A stretch of DNA of 53,322 bases from an uncultured Chlamydiae bacterium (GCA_937996705.1 CALKUQ010000011.1:1-53322); one strand, 5' to 3'; shown: positions 24,567 through 33,136, counted from the stretch's first letter. The notes: generated from the sequence alone by a model not told the origin. Numbers and translations are program-made.

Positions 24567-27500
24567 TTAGTTCGATTTTTTTTGAAGGGAGCGCCACTTT
24601 TGGATAAGCCGGGCAGCGAGAGGGGCGGCCTCTTTTCCGTGATCGGCAAAGTGGAGAGAGACAATTACAACCAGGTCACTTTCCTCAAGCGATTCTTTTT
24701 CGGTAAAGGCGATTCCCCCGAACCAGATATGTTTGCAGATGACAGGGTCTGTTTCTCGGTTGAGGAAGGGGCGGTACAGAATTTCGGCGGTTGATGTTTT
24801 TCCAGCCATGTAGGGGCTGATCTCTTCATAACATTTTCTCAATAGGGGGTTTTCACGCAACGTTTTGATGGAGGAGGCTCTAGCCGTCCCTCTTGCCCCA
24901 TTTACAACATCATAGAGACCTTCCATGAGGAATTTACGCATATTTTCAGGGAGGTAGACTTCGTCTTTCACAACGGGGGAAAATCGCCAGACGAAGGGGA
25001 GATTAGGACTTTTTTCAGCTTCTGTGAACAAGGGGAAGTAGATGCCTACATTTGCTAGGTAGTCTTTATAAAGAAACTCCTCCTTTTCGAAAATTAAATT
25101 TTGTTCTCCCCCCGGTTCTAGGTTTGCGATTGTGTGGACAATTTGAGGCATTAAAACTTTTCCCCCGTTGGCAAAAGTAGACATACAAACAGCTGTTTGT
25201 AATGGAGTTACAGTTAGGGAGTGTTGGCCAATCGCGAAGGAGTAGAGCGCTGTTTTATTTGTTTTTACATCCATAGGGAGGTGCCCTTTCACTTCTCCGG
25301 GTAGCTCAATTTCGGTTTTTTTTCCGAATCCTAGCGCTTTTGCTGTCTGTACTAAATCGAGGGGGTTTTCGATTAAGTCTGAGGCAAGGAGGGAAAAATA
25401 AATATTGCTAGATCTCTCTAATGCCCCTTTCAAATCGATCCTTCCAATATTTAAGTGGCCTCTAGGAATTCTTCCCCCTTTGTAAGATCGTGTGATCGGA
25501 ACGCCTGTTGCGGTATAACCAAGAATTGTGGAGGAGGAGAGTTTTTCGGTATATGAGGGGGACTGATCGGTAATTGTAAGGGGGTTTAAAGAAAAAAATG
25601 GACTCTCAGCCCTTCTAAGGGAGTTTTGCTTAAGAGCTTCATAGCCTGTTACTAGTTTAAATATGGATCCTAATGGGGTGGTCTCTTGAAATGCATACGA
25701 CCTTGCATACCCAAATCCAGGGTAGGGGTAAAAATGTCTTGCTAAATCTTTTTCGGTTGCCTCCCGGCCTGCTTTTGCTGGAAAATAGTACCTGCCTAAA
25801 AGAGGTCTATTGAGTTCTGAAAAAGAGCGCATCGTTCGCAAATAGGGTATCACAAGTTCTGAGGGTAAAGTTAACAAATGCTCTTTTAATGGAGAGTCAG
25901 AGGAGGCATTATCTAGGAGAAACCCTGCTAGAAAATCAAATCTGTGCTTTTGAAAATAGCTCTCAAATAATGTCTCTTCGATTTCAGATAGGTAGTCAAT
26001 ATAGGGTCTTTGGTAGGTTTTGTTTTTTTTCTCCTCTTCCCGTTTCTCCTTGAGATAGGCTCCAAAATAGGTTTTTCTCCAATGAGGAAACTCAGTTTGA
26101 TGAAAAGCCTCTTTCGCATTTTTTTTGATATCACTTTGTACACTCATGACAGCTTGGTTAAATTCCCGATAGGCTGAAAGAGACTCCGATCCAGTTTGTG
26201 CAAGTAATTGATCATCAAAAAGATGGCCGGGACAAATCAGTCGAATAAGATCTAATACTAAAATCTTATCATCGTTTTCATGAATGTTGCTGAGGTAGAC
26301 AAACATCTCTTCTGTTAGCTCAGAGAGGAGGGAGGTTTTTTGGTTTAAGGTTTCAAGGATCGCAGCTCGCTTCTCTTTAGGCGTATTAAAAAGTGTCAGG
26401 GAGTGGCCCTTCTCTGGCGGGAAAAGGGCGTCGATAAGGGGGTGAATCGATCTCTCTTCAGAGAGATTAAAAAGGGTCTCTGCCGTATTTTGTAAATAGA
26501 TGGCAGTTTGAATATTGGCAATCTGATCGATCGCTTTTTTTACTTGAGATTTTGTCGAGAGAATCATGTCTAGATAGAGGTCGAGGGACAAATAGGCCTC
26601 CTTCCGAATTTTTCCCGATTTCGGCACATCCCCAAATTCTCGCTCAAGAGGTTTAATGCCATCCCAAATCTGTCCAATATAGGCAGGAGATTCTAAACAT
26701 TTTTGATTAAAATGATTTGGATCAAATCTAGGATAGGAGGCAAGGGCAACAATTTCCCCAGTTGAGGGGATCATAGCTACGATTGATCCCCCTTTAATCC
26801 AAGGGGAAAAGAGGTGAGAGTGGTCTTTTCCCGCTGACTGGAATCTTTCGTGGCGGGTAATTTCACTCTCCATAAGTAAATTTTCAGCAAGCTCTTGAAG
26901 TTCTGCAGAAATAGAGAGGACAAATCGCCTTCCAGGGGTAGGAGCCTGAGATTCGGGAAGCTCCCTTACTTGATTTCCTTTTACATCGATTTCATATTTT
27001 TTTTTCCCTGCAATGCCCCGCAATTGGTCATCAAACTCCCCTTCAATCCCCGATTTACCTACTTTAGCCTGAAGTGTATACGACTTGTTTTTTAATTCTT
27101 GATAACGTTTTTTTACAGAGGCTGCAGATAAGAAACCTTTGGGCAAAACTGTCGGAAGACCCAGGGAGCGCTCTTTTAAAAAGTGTTCCAGCTCCTTAAG
27201 TTCTTTTTGAATCGAGAGAAATTCTTTTTCGCTGATTACCCCCATAAATCCAAGAACGCCTGCCCCTACGGGTCCTCTAGGATAGTACCTTTTGGAAGAA
27301 ATTTGCATCGTGAGCCCCGGCCAGTCGCGCTCTTTTATTCGTAGTTTATAGTACTCCTCTTCTGTAAGATTTTCTTTTAAAATAAAGGGGGTATTGGGGA
27401 AAAGCGACACTTTGCTGTGAATCAGATCTTCTATATAAACCGGATCTACCTCTAAGGTTTTTCCTAAAAATTCAGAGAGTTTTGTAATATACTCTTTGCG

Positions 27501-27809
27501 AAAATAGACCCTTTGACGTCTCCCGTCGGCAGTTTTTTCGTATTTTATTCGGGGAAGATTACGAATCGGGTCGAAAATTACCGCTGCGTTGTATTGAATT
27601 TTATTGACTGCAAGGGGGATGCCGAATCTATCTCGAATCGTCCCTCGATTGGCAAGCTCTACTACAGTTTTTTGGCGAGGGCGCATCGCAAGCTCTTTAT
27701 GTTCCTCATGCTTAATTACGCTTAAGTACCAAACTCTTGCTCCGATTAATAAAAAAGCGACCAAAATAATATTTAAAACTCTAGCTGATTTATCAGGAAC
27801 ATCTTTCAT
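24567..27809 (-). CDS. pbpB: Class B penicillin-binding protein (PBP2-like transpeptidase)
   Basis: 1080 residues, close to the length I recall for chlamydial PBP2. One N-terminal membrane anchor (LNIILVAFLLIGARVWYL), then a dimerisation domain starting ANRGTIRDRFGIPLAVN. A long central insert, charged and helical, separates it from the transpeptidase domain. Catalytic motifs: S-x-x-K as SIFK (Ser715, Lys718), S-x-N as SSN (800-802) and K-T-S (1004-1006) where most PBPs have K-T-G. There is no glycosyltransferase domain. It would cross-link septal or peripheral peptidoglycan, probably together with RodA/MreB-type machinery. It is divergent from tRNA-Gly and rpsB. GAAAGG is close before ATG 27809. 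The KTS variant may alter beta-lactam affinity; this is not shown by sequence. Confidence 0.95.
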   Translation of the reverse strand: MKDVPDKSARVLNIILVAFLLIGARVWYLSVIKHEEHKELAMRPRQKTVVELANRGTIRDRFGIPLAVNKIQYNAAVIFDPIRNLPRIKYEKTADGRRQRVYFRKEYITKLSEFLGKTLEVDPVYIEDLIHSKVSLFPNTPFILKENLTEEEYYKLRIKERDWPGLTMQISSKRYYPRGPVGAGVLGFMGVISEKEFLSIQKELKELEHFLKERSLGLPTVLPKGFLSAASVKKRYQELKNKSYTLQAKVGKSGIEGEFDDQLRGIAGKKKYEIDVKGNQVRELPESQAPTPGRRFVLSISAELQELAENLLMESEITRHERFQSAGKDHSHLFSPWIKGGSIVAMIPSTGEIVALASYPRFDPNHFNQKCLESPAYIGQIWDGIKPLEREFGDVPKSGKIRKEAYLSLDLYLDMILSTKSQVKKAIDQIANIQTAIYLQNTAETLFNLSEERSIHPLIDALFPPEKGHSLTLFNTPKEKRAAILETLNQKTSLLSELTEEMFVYLSNIHENDDKILVLDLIRLICPGHLFDDQLLAQTGSESLSAYREFNQAVMSVQSDIKKNAKEAFHQTEFPHWRKTYFGAYLKEKREEEKKNKTYQRPYIDYLSEIEETLFESYFQKHRFDFLAGFLLDNASSDSPLKEHLLTLPSELVIPYLRTMRSFSELNRPLLGRYYFPAKAGREATEKDLARHFYPYPGFGYARSYAFQETTPLGSIFKLVTGYEALKQNSLRRAESPFFSLNPLTITDQSPSYTEKLSSSTILGYTATGVPITRSYKGGRIPRGHLNIGRIDLKGALERSSNIYFSLLASDLIENPLDLVQTAKALGFGKKTEIELPGEVKGHLPMDVKTNKTALYSFAIGQHSLTVTPLQTAVCMSTFANGGKVLMPQIVHTIANLEPGGEQNLIFEKEEFLYKDYLANVGIYFPLFTEAEKSPNLPFVWRFSPVVKDEVYLPENMRKFLMEGLYDVVNGARGTARASSIKTLRENPLLRKCYEEISPYMAGKTSTAEILYRPFLNRETDPVICKHIWFGGIAFTEKESLEESDLVVIVSLHFADHGKEAAPLAARLIQKWRSLQKKSN

Positions 27810-27850
27810 ACCTTTCTAATAATAGAGAAAATTTTTTTAATAAAAAATAA

Positions 27851-27897
27851 CTAAAATTTTAGAGGAAATCAGCCTCGAAACAGGGAGATTTTCGAGG
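27851..27897. promoter_or_regulatory. Palindrome and hairpin in the divergent pbpB / tRNA-Gly control region
   Basis: A perfect 12-bp palindrome CTAAAATTTTAG lies at 27851-27862, and an 8-bp stem (CCTCGAAA 27873-27880 with TTTCGAGG 27890-27897) follows it. The intergenic region from 27810 to 27980 must hold promoters for both directions. The palindrome could be an operator; there is no direct evidence. Confidence 0.3.
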
Positions 27898-27980
27898 AGA
27901 AACGAAAAAAATTAAATATTTTGAATATGGGGCTTGGCAAAAATACCCCAAATGTGAGATTATGTTATACCTATTGCACC

Positions 27981-28051
27981 GCGCCTGTGGTTCAATGGTA
28001 GAACAACAGCCTTCCAAGCTGTGAGCGTCAGTTCGATTCTGACCAGGCGCT
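27981..28051 (+). tRNA. tRNA-Gly (anticodon TCC)
   Basis: Complete cloverleaf: 7-bp acceptor GCGCCTG/CAGGCGC, D arm GTTCAATGGTAGAAC, anticodon stem ACAGC/GCTGT with loop CTTCCAA giving TCC, and T arm GTCAG TTCGATT CTGAC. CCA is not encoded. It lies 34 bases before rpsB and is probably co-transcribed with it. Confidence 0.97.
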
Positions 28052-28085
28052 AATTTAAGAACTATTTTTACGTGAGAGGATAATT

Positions 28086-28895
28086 TTGACTACGAAGAAA
28101 CAGAGAGAACTAGGAATAACGATTAAAGATCTTTTGGAAGCTGGAGTGCATTTTGGACACCAGACTCAGCGTTGGAACCCTAAAATGAAGAAATACATTT
28201 TCGGAGAGCGTGGTGGGATTCATATTTTAGATCTAGCTAAAACAATGCACCAAATCAGAACTGCGTGTGATGTGGTTGAAAAAGTTGTTGAGAAAAACCA
28301 AAGCATTCTCTTTGTCGGAACAAAAAAACAGGCCAAAATTGTAGTCAAGAAATGCGCCGAAGATTGTGGTGAGTTTTATGTCTCAGAAAGATGGCTCGGG
28401 GGGATGCTTACAAACCTCACAACCTTGAGACAGTCTGTAAAAAAACTTGAGCGCATTGAGAAAAAAATTGCTGCTGGAAGAGATGGAATTACTAAAAAAG
28501 AGCTCTCACTTCTTTCAAAAGAACAAGATAAATTAAATAAAAACCTTTCAGGAATCCGAGCAATGAGAAAGCCTCCAGGCCTTCTTATTATTGTCGACTC
28601 TGTGAAAGAACATATTTCTGTTTTAGAAGCAAAAAAATTAGGTATCCCAATCATGGCGATTGTTGATACAAATTGCGATCCTGATTTAATTGACTATGTA
28701 ATCGCAGGAAATGATGATGCTCTAAAAAGTAACCAAATTATTCTCCAAACAATAGCTAGAGCAATTGTGATGAAAAAAGAAGATCTCGGTATTGCAATTG
28801 GTGGATCAGAAGAAATGCTTGAAGAAGATTCTAAATCAGAGCCTAAGATCCGTGTTTCTAGAAAAAAAGAAGAAGTTGAAGTTGGAGGGAAGTAA
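28086..28895 (+). CDS. rpsB: 30S ribosomal protein S2
   Basis: S2 of the small ribosomal subunit. Family blocks: DLLEAGVHFGHQTQRWNPKM, FVGTKKQAKIVVKKCAEDC, RWLGGMLTNL, RKPPGLLIIVD and GIPIMAIVDTNCDPDLIDYVI. The start is TTG at 28086, with GAGAGGA five bases upstream and no ATG until well inside the conserved domain, so a TTG start is firmly indicated. The C-terminal tail is acidic then basic, as in other chlamydial S2. The stop overlaps the tsf start (TAATG). Confidence 0.98.
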   Translation: MTTKKQRELGITIKDLLEAGVHFGHQTQRWNPKMKKYIFGERGGIHILDLAKTMHQIRTACDVVEKVVEKNQSILFVGTKKQAKIVVKKCAEDCGEFYVSERWLGGMLTNLTTLRQSVKKLERIEKKIAAGRDGITKKELSLLSKEQDKLNKNLSGIRAMRKPPGLLIIVDSVKEHISVLEAKKLGIPIMAIVDTNCDPDLIDYVIAGNDDALKSNQIILQTIARAIVMKKEDLGIAIGGSEEMLEEDSKSEPKIRVSRKKEEVEVGGK

Positions 28896-29746
28896 TGAGC
28901 GTAGTAACTGCAGATCTTGTTAAACAACTGAGAGAGAGAACTGGTGTTGGACTTGCAAAATGTAAGTCAGCTCTAGAGGAGACCGGAGGCAATGTTGAAC
29001 TTGCGATTGAAGCGCTAAGAAAAGCGGGAATCGCCTCTGCTGTGAAAAAAGAGTCAAGAGAGACTAAAGAGGGGAGAGTGGAATATTTTGAGACTCCCGA
29101 AACTTTGGCTGTTATTGAGATGAACGCAGAAACTGACTTCGTTGTGAATAACGACAGATTCAAGCAATTACACAGACAACTTGTTGAGTTACTCGCTAGC
29201 ACAAAATCACAAACAGTTGCTGAATTTTTAGAAGTAAGAATGCCAAAAGATCCAAGTAAAACGGTAGATGACCTCAGAAAAGAGCTTATCTCTGTTCTCG
29301 GTGAAAATATCGTACTTTCAAGAATTGCCGCTATTGCAAAAAAACCAAATCACTCTTTGGGAATTTATTCTCATATGAATGGGAAGATCTTCGTTACAGT
29401 TGATTTGCAAGGTTCTTCGGATCTAAGCGATTTTGCAAGAGATATTGCAATGCACGCTGCTGCAGAAGCTCCAGATTTTCTAAAGATGGAAGATGTACCG
29501 CAGGAACTTAAAGATAAAGAAATTGAAATTGCGACAAGTCAAGCGCCTAAAGATAAGCCTGAAAAAGTGGTCGAGATGATCATTCAAGGTAAATTAAAAG
29601 GTTTCTATGATCAAGTTTGTCTTTTAAATCAAAAGTACATCAAAGACAATGCAATCACAATTAGCGAACTAGTGGCTAAAAAAGGTAAAGAAATCGGGAA
29701 AGATTTAGCGATCGTTAAATTTATTAGATTTCACGCTGGAAACTAG
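28895..29746 (+). CDS. tsf: Translation elongation factor Ts
   Basis: Nucleotide exchange factor for EF-Tu. The N-terminal UBA-like domain LVKQLRERTGVGLAKCKSAL and the following NVELAIEALRKAGIASA are diagnostic, and ETDFVVNNDRF is the conserved core contact with EF-Tu. Length 283 is usual. The start shares one base with the rpsB stop codon and has GGAGGG upstream, so the pair is translationally coupled. Confidence 0.98.
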   Translation: MSVVTADLVKQLRERTGVGLAKCKSALEETGGNVELAIEALRKAGIASAVKKESRETKEGRVEYFETPETLAVIEMNAETDFVVNNDRFKQLHRQLVELLASTKSQTVAEFLEVRMPKDPSKTVDDLRKELISVLGENIVLSRIAAIAKKPNHSLGIYSHMNGKIFVTVDLQGSSDLSDFARDIAMHAAAEAPDFLKMEDVPQELKDKEIEIATSQAPKDKPEKVVEMIIQGKLKGFYDQVCLLNQKYIKDNAITISELVAKKGKEIGKDLAIVKFIRFHAGN

Positions 29747-29750
29747 GTCT

Positions 29751-30518
29751 ATGACGAGCAAGAGTTTAGGATCGTATAAACGGATTTTACTCAAGCTCTC
29801 TGGAGAAGCTTTAGTTGGAAAGCAGGGTTATGGAATTGATTACCCTGCTTGCCAAGAGATTTGTGACACCATTCAGGAGTTGCAAGATTTAGGGATAGAG
29901 ATAGGAATTGTTATTGGGGGCGGAAATATTTTTCGCGGCTCAAACGCTACTCAGTTTGGATTTGAAAGGACCCCTGCAGATCATATTGGAATCTTAGCTA
30001 CATGCATTAATGGATTAGCGCTCCATCAAGTACTCCATTCAAATGGTGCAAAAGTTAGAGTGATGAGTTCTAGAAATTTTGATGGCATTATTGAACCGTA
30101 TAATTGGCAGCAAGCAAATTGGTACCTTATGAAAGGGGTGATCGTTATTTTCGTTGGCGGAACGGGTAACCCTTATTTTACGACAGATACAGCAGCTGCT
30201 TTAAGGGCGAGCGAAATTGGTGCTGAAGTTGTGATCAAAGCAACTAAAGTTGATGGTGTTTACGACAAAGATCCTAAAAAGCATGCGGATGCAAAAAAGT
30301 TTGCCAAACTCTCTTATGATGATGCTTTAAGTTTAGACTTAAAAGTTATGGATGGTGCAGCAGTTGCCCTCTGCAGAGAAAACGATATAGAAATTAGGGT
30401 AGTCGATCTCTTTTCAAAAGATGATTTAATTAAAACGATTACTAAGAGAGAGGGTGGAACGCTCATTTCTAAAAGCAAAAGCATTAAAGCAGATGCAACG
30501 AGGAGAAAAAAAGCATGA
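29751..30518 (+). CDS. pyrH: Uridylate kinase
   Basis: Phosphorylates UMP to UDP as a homohexamer of the amino-acid-kinase fold. Motifs: RILLKLSGEALVG, GIVIGGGNIFRG, GTGNPYFTTDTAAALRA and ATKVDGVYDKDPKKH. Length 255 is normal. It begins four bases after tsf, without a clear Shine-Dalgarno, and overlaps frr by four bases. In an organism with limited pyrimidine synthesis it would process scavenged UMP. Confidence 0.98.
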   Translation: MTSKSLGSYKRILLKLSGEALVGKQGYGIDYPACQEICDTIQELQDLGIEIGIVIGGGNIFRGSNATQFGFERTPADHIGILATCINGLALHQVLHSNGAKVRVMSSRNFDGIIEPYNWQQANWYLMKGVIVIFVGGTGNPYFTTDTAAALRASEIGAEVVIKATKVDGVYDKDPKKHADAKKFAKLSYDDALSLDLKVMDGAAVALCRENDIEIRVVDLFSKDDLIKTITKREGGTLISKSKSIKADATRRKKA

Positions 30519-31066
30519 GTGATGTATTAAAAGAAGTAGAAAAAAAGATGGTTCTTGCAGTGGAGCATCTTAAAAAAGAGTATGGAGCGCTTAGAACTAA
30601 CCGTGTCAATCCACAAATGCTCGATGATTTGAGAGTGGAAGTTTATGGATCTTTAACTCCGATAAAAGCTTTAGGATCGATTACTGTACAAGATAGAAAT
30701 CTTATTATTACCCCCTTTGATCCAGGAACTTCAAGCTCTATTGTAAAAGGCATTCAGACCTCATCGCTTAAGTTGAGCCCTATTCAAGAGAAAGCTATGA
30801 TTAGAGTCCCTGTCCCTCCATTAAACGAAGAGCTTCGTAAAGAAATTGCCAAGCAAGCAAAACAGAAAATGGAAATGTCTAAAACAGCGGTTCGGGACAT
30901 TCGTAAGCAGGGTAATGATGTAGTTAAAGAGCAGAAAAAAGCGGGAACAATTACAGAAGATGCTGTAAAAGGTCTTGAGAAAAAAATTCAAGATTTGACC
31001 GATAAGTATTGTAAAGTTTTAGATGAGACGTTTTCTGTAAAAGAAAAAGAGATTCTCACAATTTAG
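30515..31066 (+). CDS. frr: Ribosome recycling factor
   Basis: Splits post-termination ribosomes together with EF-G. The family core is seen in LKKEYGALRTNRVNPQMLDDLRVE written in part as GALRTNRVNPQ, plus DRNLIITPFDP, VPPLNEELRKEIAKQAK and RDIRKQGNDVVKEQKKAG. Length 183. It overlaps pyrH by the ATGA tetranucleotide, with AGGAG upstream, and ends the rpsB operon before two tRNA genes. Confidence 0.98.
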   Translation: MSDVLKEVEKKMVLAVEHLKKEYGALRTNRVNPQMLDDLRVEVYGSLTPIKALGSITVQDRNLIITPFDPGTSSSIVKGIQTSSLKLSPIQEKAMIRVPVPPLNEELRKEIAKQAKQKMEMSKTAVRDIRKQGNDVVKEQKKAGTITEDAVKGLEKKIQDLTDKYCKVLDETFSVKEKEILTI

Positions 31067-31110
31067 AGCTTGAAAAAAAAGAAAGGCCTTTGCTAAAATC
31101 AAATGCCTTG

Positions 31111-31237
31111 ATAACGTAGCTAATAACGATAGCCGTAGCTCAAAAGTATGGCCCCATCGTCTAGCCTGGCCTAGGACACCAGATTTTCATTCTGGCGACA
31201 GGGGTTCGAATCCCCTTGGGGTCAATGGCTACGTTAT
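31111..31237. repeat. Inverted repeat enclosing tRNA-Glu
   Basis: ATAACGTAGC at 31111-31120 is the exact reverse complement of GCTACGTTAT at 31228-31237; a wobble and an A-T pair extend it to 12 bp. The arms bracket tRNA-Glu closely, so the precursor RNA could fold into a stem that presents the tRNA, for example for processing. Confidence 0.7.
31150..31224 (+). tRNA. tRNA-Glu (anticodon TTC)
   Basis: Acceptor GGCCCCA/TGGGGTC with one G-U pair, anticodon stem CCAGA/TCTGG with loop TTTTCAT giving TTC, and T arm AGGGG TTCGAAT CCCCT. CCA is not encoded. It follows frr by 83 bases. Confidence 0.96.
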
Positions 31238-31253
31238 ACAAGTCCGCTTATGT

Positions 31254-31325
31254 GGGGCTTTAGCTCAGCGGTAGAGCACCTCCCTTTTAAGGAGGGTGTC
31301 GATGGTTCGATCCCATCAAGCCTCA
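31254..31325 (+). tRNA. tRNA-Lys (anticodon TTT)
   Basis: Acceptor GGGGCTT/AAGCCTC with one G-U pair, D arm GCTCAGCGGTAGAGC, anticodon stem CCTCC/GGAGG with loop CTTTTAA giving TTT, T arm GATGG TTCGATC CCATC. It is 29 bases after tRNA-Glu and just before a strong terminator. Confidence 0.96.
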
Positions 31326-31331
31326 CAATAC

Positions 31332-31361
31332 AACCCTCTCATTCATTTGAGAGGGTTTTTT
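31332..31361 (+). terminator. Intrinsic terminator of the rpsB-tRNA unit
   Basis: Perfect 10-bp stem (AACCCTCTCA/TGAGAGGGTT), six-base loop and a T-run ending at 31361. It ends the tRNA-Gly/rpsB/tsf/pyrH/frr/tRNA-Glu/tRNA-Lys region. Confidence 0.9.
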
Positions 31362-31398
31362 ATTTTAAAAGTTTAATTATCAGTTTGGGAGAATTACT

Positions 31399-32160
31399 GT
31401 GGAATTTACATTAGGAAAGGCATTAAAAGCTGCATTTTTAGGATATTTAGCTGTTTCTGGCAGGGTTTTAGCCTCTCCCTTAGACAAGTACTCTCCATCA
31501 GGAAGTAATGGAGTTGATGTTGAAGCTACAGATGCGAAAATCAATGCCCTTTCTATGGTAAATTTTGAAAATTACAATAGCCCCTATTTTGAGGCTCAGG
31601 TTCCTGATCGGGAAGATAAATCTTCTTGGTATCGATGGGTAGAGGGTGTTGCTTCATGGATCAGAGATCCTGGCGCAATCGTCCTTAATTCAAAAAAGTG
31701 GCAAATTCTTAAGTGTGATGATGAGACTGAATCCTCCCCACGCTCATTTACCCTAGTGACGCCTGTGAAAGGGGTGGATTTAGACACCGCTTGTCGCTCT
31801 GCCGCATTAGATATTAGCGGAAAGCATGCGGAAGCTGCTCTTAAGGGCTTATTAAAAAGTAAGAAATATGCAATGAATCCCTCCTACCGCTGCAAGACAA
31901 GTAAGCCTCGCAGGCCAGGGGATTGTACAAGAATCGGTTCGCTAAAGAAAATTAACAGTAGTTCAAAGCATGAGCGAGATATTCTTTTAGATGGCTACAT
32001 AACAACTAATTGTTTTACATGCAATCGTCAGAATGGAAAGGTTTTAATAATAAACTTTTTTATTCCTATTACAGCTTTTAAAGTTCTCGCCCCAGATGAA
32101 GTTGCTAGAGAGATAAACATAAATAGGGCGTGTGAGTTTGCAGCTGATGATGAAGCATAA
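31399..32160 (+). CDS. Secreted cysteine-conserved protein of unknown function, copy A
   Basis: I do not recognise the family. The protein is 253 residues from GTG at 31399, which aligns exactly with the ATG of its paralogue at 32345 and has GGGAG seven bases upstream. A signal peptide is present (LGKALKAAFLGYLAVSGRVLA), followed by SPLDKYSPSGSNG, nearly identical to copy B. Conserved blocks: SPRSFTLVTP, CRSAALDIS, GLLKSKKYAMNP and NGKVLIINFF. Six cysteines are shared with copy B, which suggests disulfides in the periplasm or outside the cell. The gene follows the tRNA terminator and is followed by its own terminator. It could be an exported effector or envelope protein; the function is unknown. 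Confidence 0.85.
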   Translation: MEFTLGKALKAAFLGYLAVSGRVLASPLDKYSPSGSNGVDVEATDAKINALSMVNFENYNSPYFEAQVPDREDKSSWYRWVEGVASWIRDPGAIVLNSKKWQILKCDDETESSPRSFTLVTPVKGVDLDTACRSAALDISGKHAEAALKGLLKSKKYAMNPSYRCKTSKPRRPGDCTRIGSLKKINSSSKHERDILLDGYITTNCFTCNRQNGKVLIINFFIPITAFKVLAPDEVAREININRACEFAADDEA

Positions 32161-32253
32161 CCTTCTGACTTTTAAACTATCCTTATATTTGTATTGAAAT
32201 CTGAATGTTTTGAATGCAAAATTGATGGGTGAATATCCTAAGATTTTGTGGCT

Positions 32254-32283
32254 GCTTCTCTTTTTACTGAGAAGCCCTTTTTT
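32254..32283 (+). terminator. Terminator between the two secreted paralogues
   Basis: Stem GCTTCTC (32254-32260) and GAGAAGC (32269-32275) with an 8-base loop, then CC and six T. Confidence 0.75.
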
Positions 32284-32344
32284 GATAGGAGTATTTTACA
32301 AATAAAAGCAGATTAAATAACTAAATCAATTATAGGGAATTATT

Positions 32345-33136
32345 ATGGACTTTACAATAGGACGTGCACTTAAAGCAGTATGTTTAGGGTATTTGGCCCT
32401 TTCTGGGAGAGTTTTAAGCTCACCAACAGATAAATATTCGCCATCGGGAAGTAATGGTGGAGATGATCATGCTCAGCTTGCGATGGATGAGGTAATTAAG
32501 GATTTAGCAGCGGAGAATTTTGAAAACTTTCAAAATCCTTATTTAGAGGCGCAAAGATTTGATAGCGAATATAAATCCTCTTGGTATGCTTTGGTGCAGG
32601 GTGTTGTGTCTTGGATCAAGTATCCTGCATGGACTAATTTTAGTTCTACTGAATGGCGCGCGTTTAGATGTAGTGAAGAACCTGATTCCTCACCTCGCTC
32701 CTTCAATCTTGTAACACCTTATAATCTAACAGAGTCGGGAAATGTTTGCCGAAGTGCTGCACTAGAGATTAGTGATATGCATGCTGAGGCGGCGATCAAA
32801 GGTGTGTTAAAGAGTAAAAAATATGCACGTAATCCTTTCTATGCTTGCAGTAGCACTAGACCTAAAAGCCAAAAGGATTGTAAAAAAATGGGTTCATTAG
32901 CTTCTATAAACCGTAGTTCAAAGAAGGCTCGAGATCTTCTATTAACAGGGTTTATAAGGGCTAATTGCATTTCATATAATCGTCGAAATGGTGAGAGTTT
33001 AATAATTCATTTTTTCCTTCCTATTCCTGCATTTGATTTTAGTTCCTCCCTTGATCTTACTGGTCAAGTATCACTAGATCTGCCGTGTGATTTGGTTGCA
33101 AATATGGAAACAAATAGTTCATATTCGCAGATTTGA
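32345..33136 (+). CDS. Secreted cysteine-conserved protein of unknown function, copy B
   Basis: 263 residues, a tandem paralogue of the gene at 31399. ATG at 32345 follows GGGA. The signal peptide (IGRALKAVCLGYLALSGRVLS) and the DKYSPSGSNGG segment match copy A. Shared downstream blocks: SPRSFNLVTP, CRSAALEIS, GVLKSKKYARNP, GSLASINRSSK and NGESLIIHFFLPI. All six conserved cysteines are retained. Divergence is greatest in the linker after the signal peptide and at the C terminus. The terminator between the copies implies separate transcription. The pair is probably a local duplication; no catalytic motif is visible. Confidence 0.85.
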   Translation: MDFTIGRALKAVCLGYLALSGRVLSSPTDKYSPSGSNGGDDHAQLAMDEVIKDLAAENFENFQNPYLEAQRFDSEYKSSWYALVQGVVSWIKYPAWTNFSSTEWRAFRCSEEPDSSPRSFNLVTPYNLTESGNVCRSAALEISDMHAEAAIKGVLKSKKYARNPFYACSSTRPKSQKDCKKMGSLASINRSSKKARDLLLTGFIRANCISYNRRNGESLIIHFFLPIPAFDFSSSLDLTGQVSLDLPCDLVANMETNSSYSQI

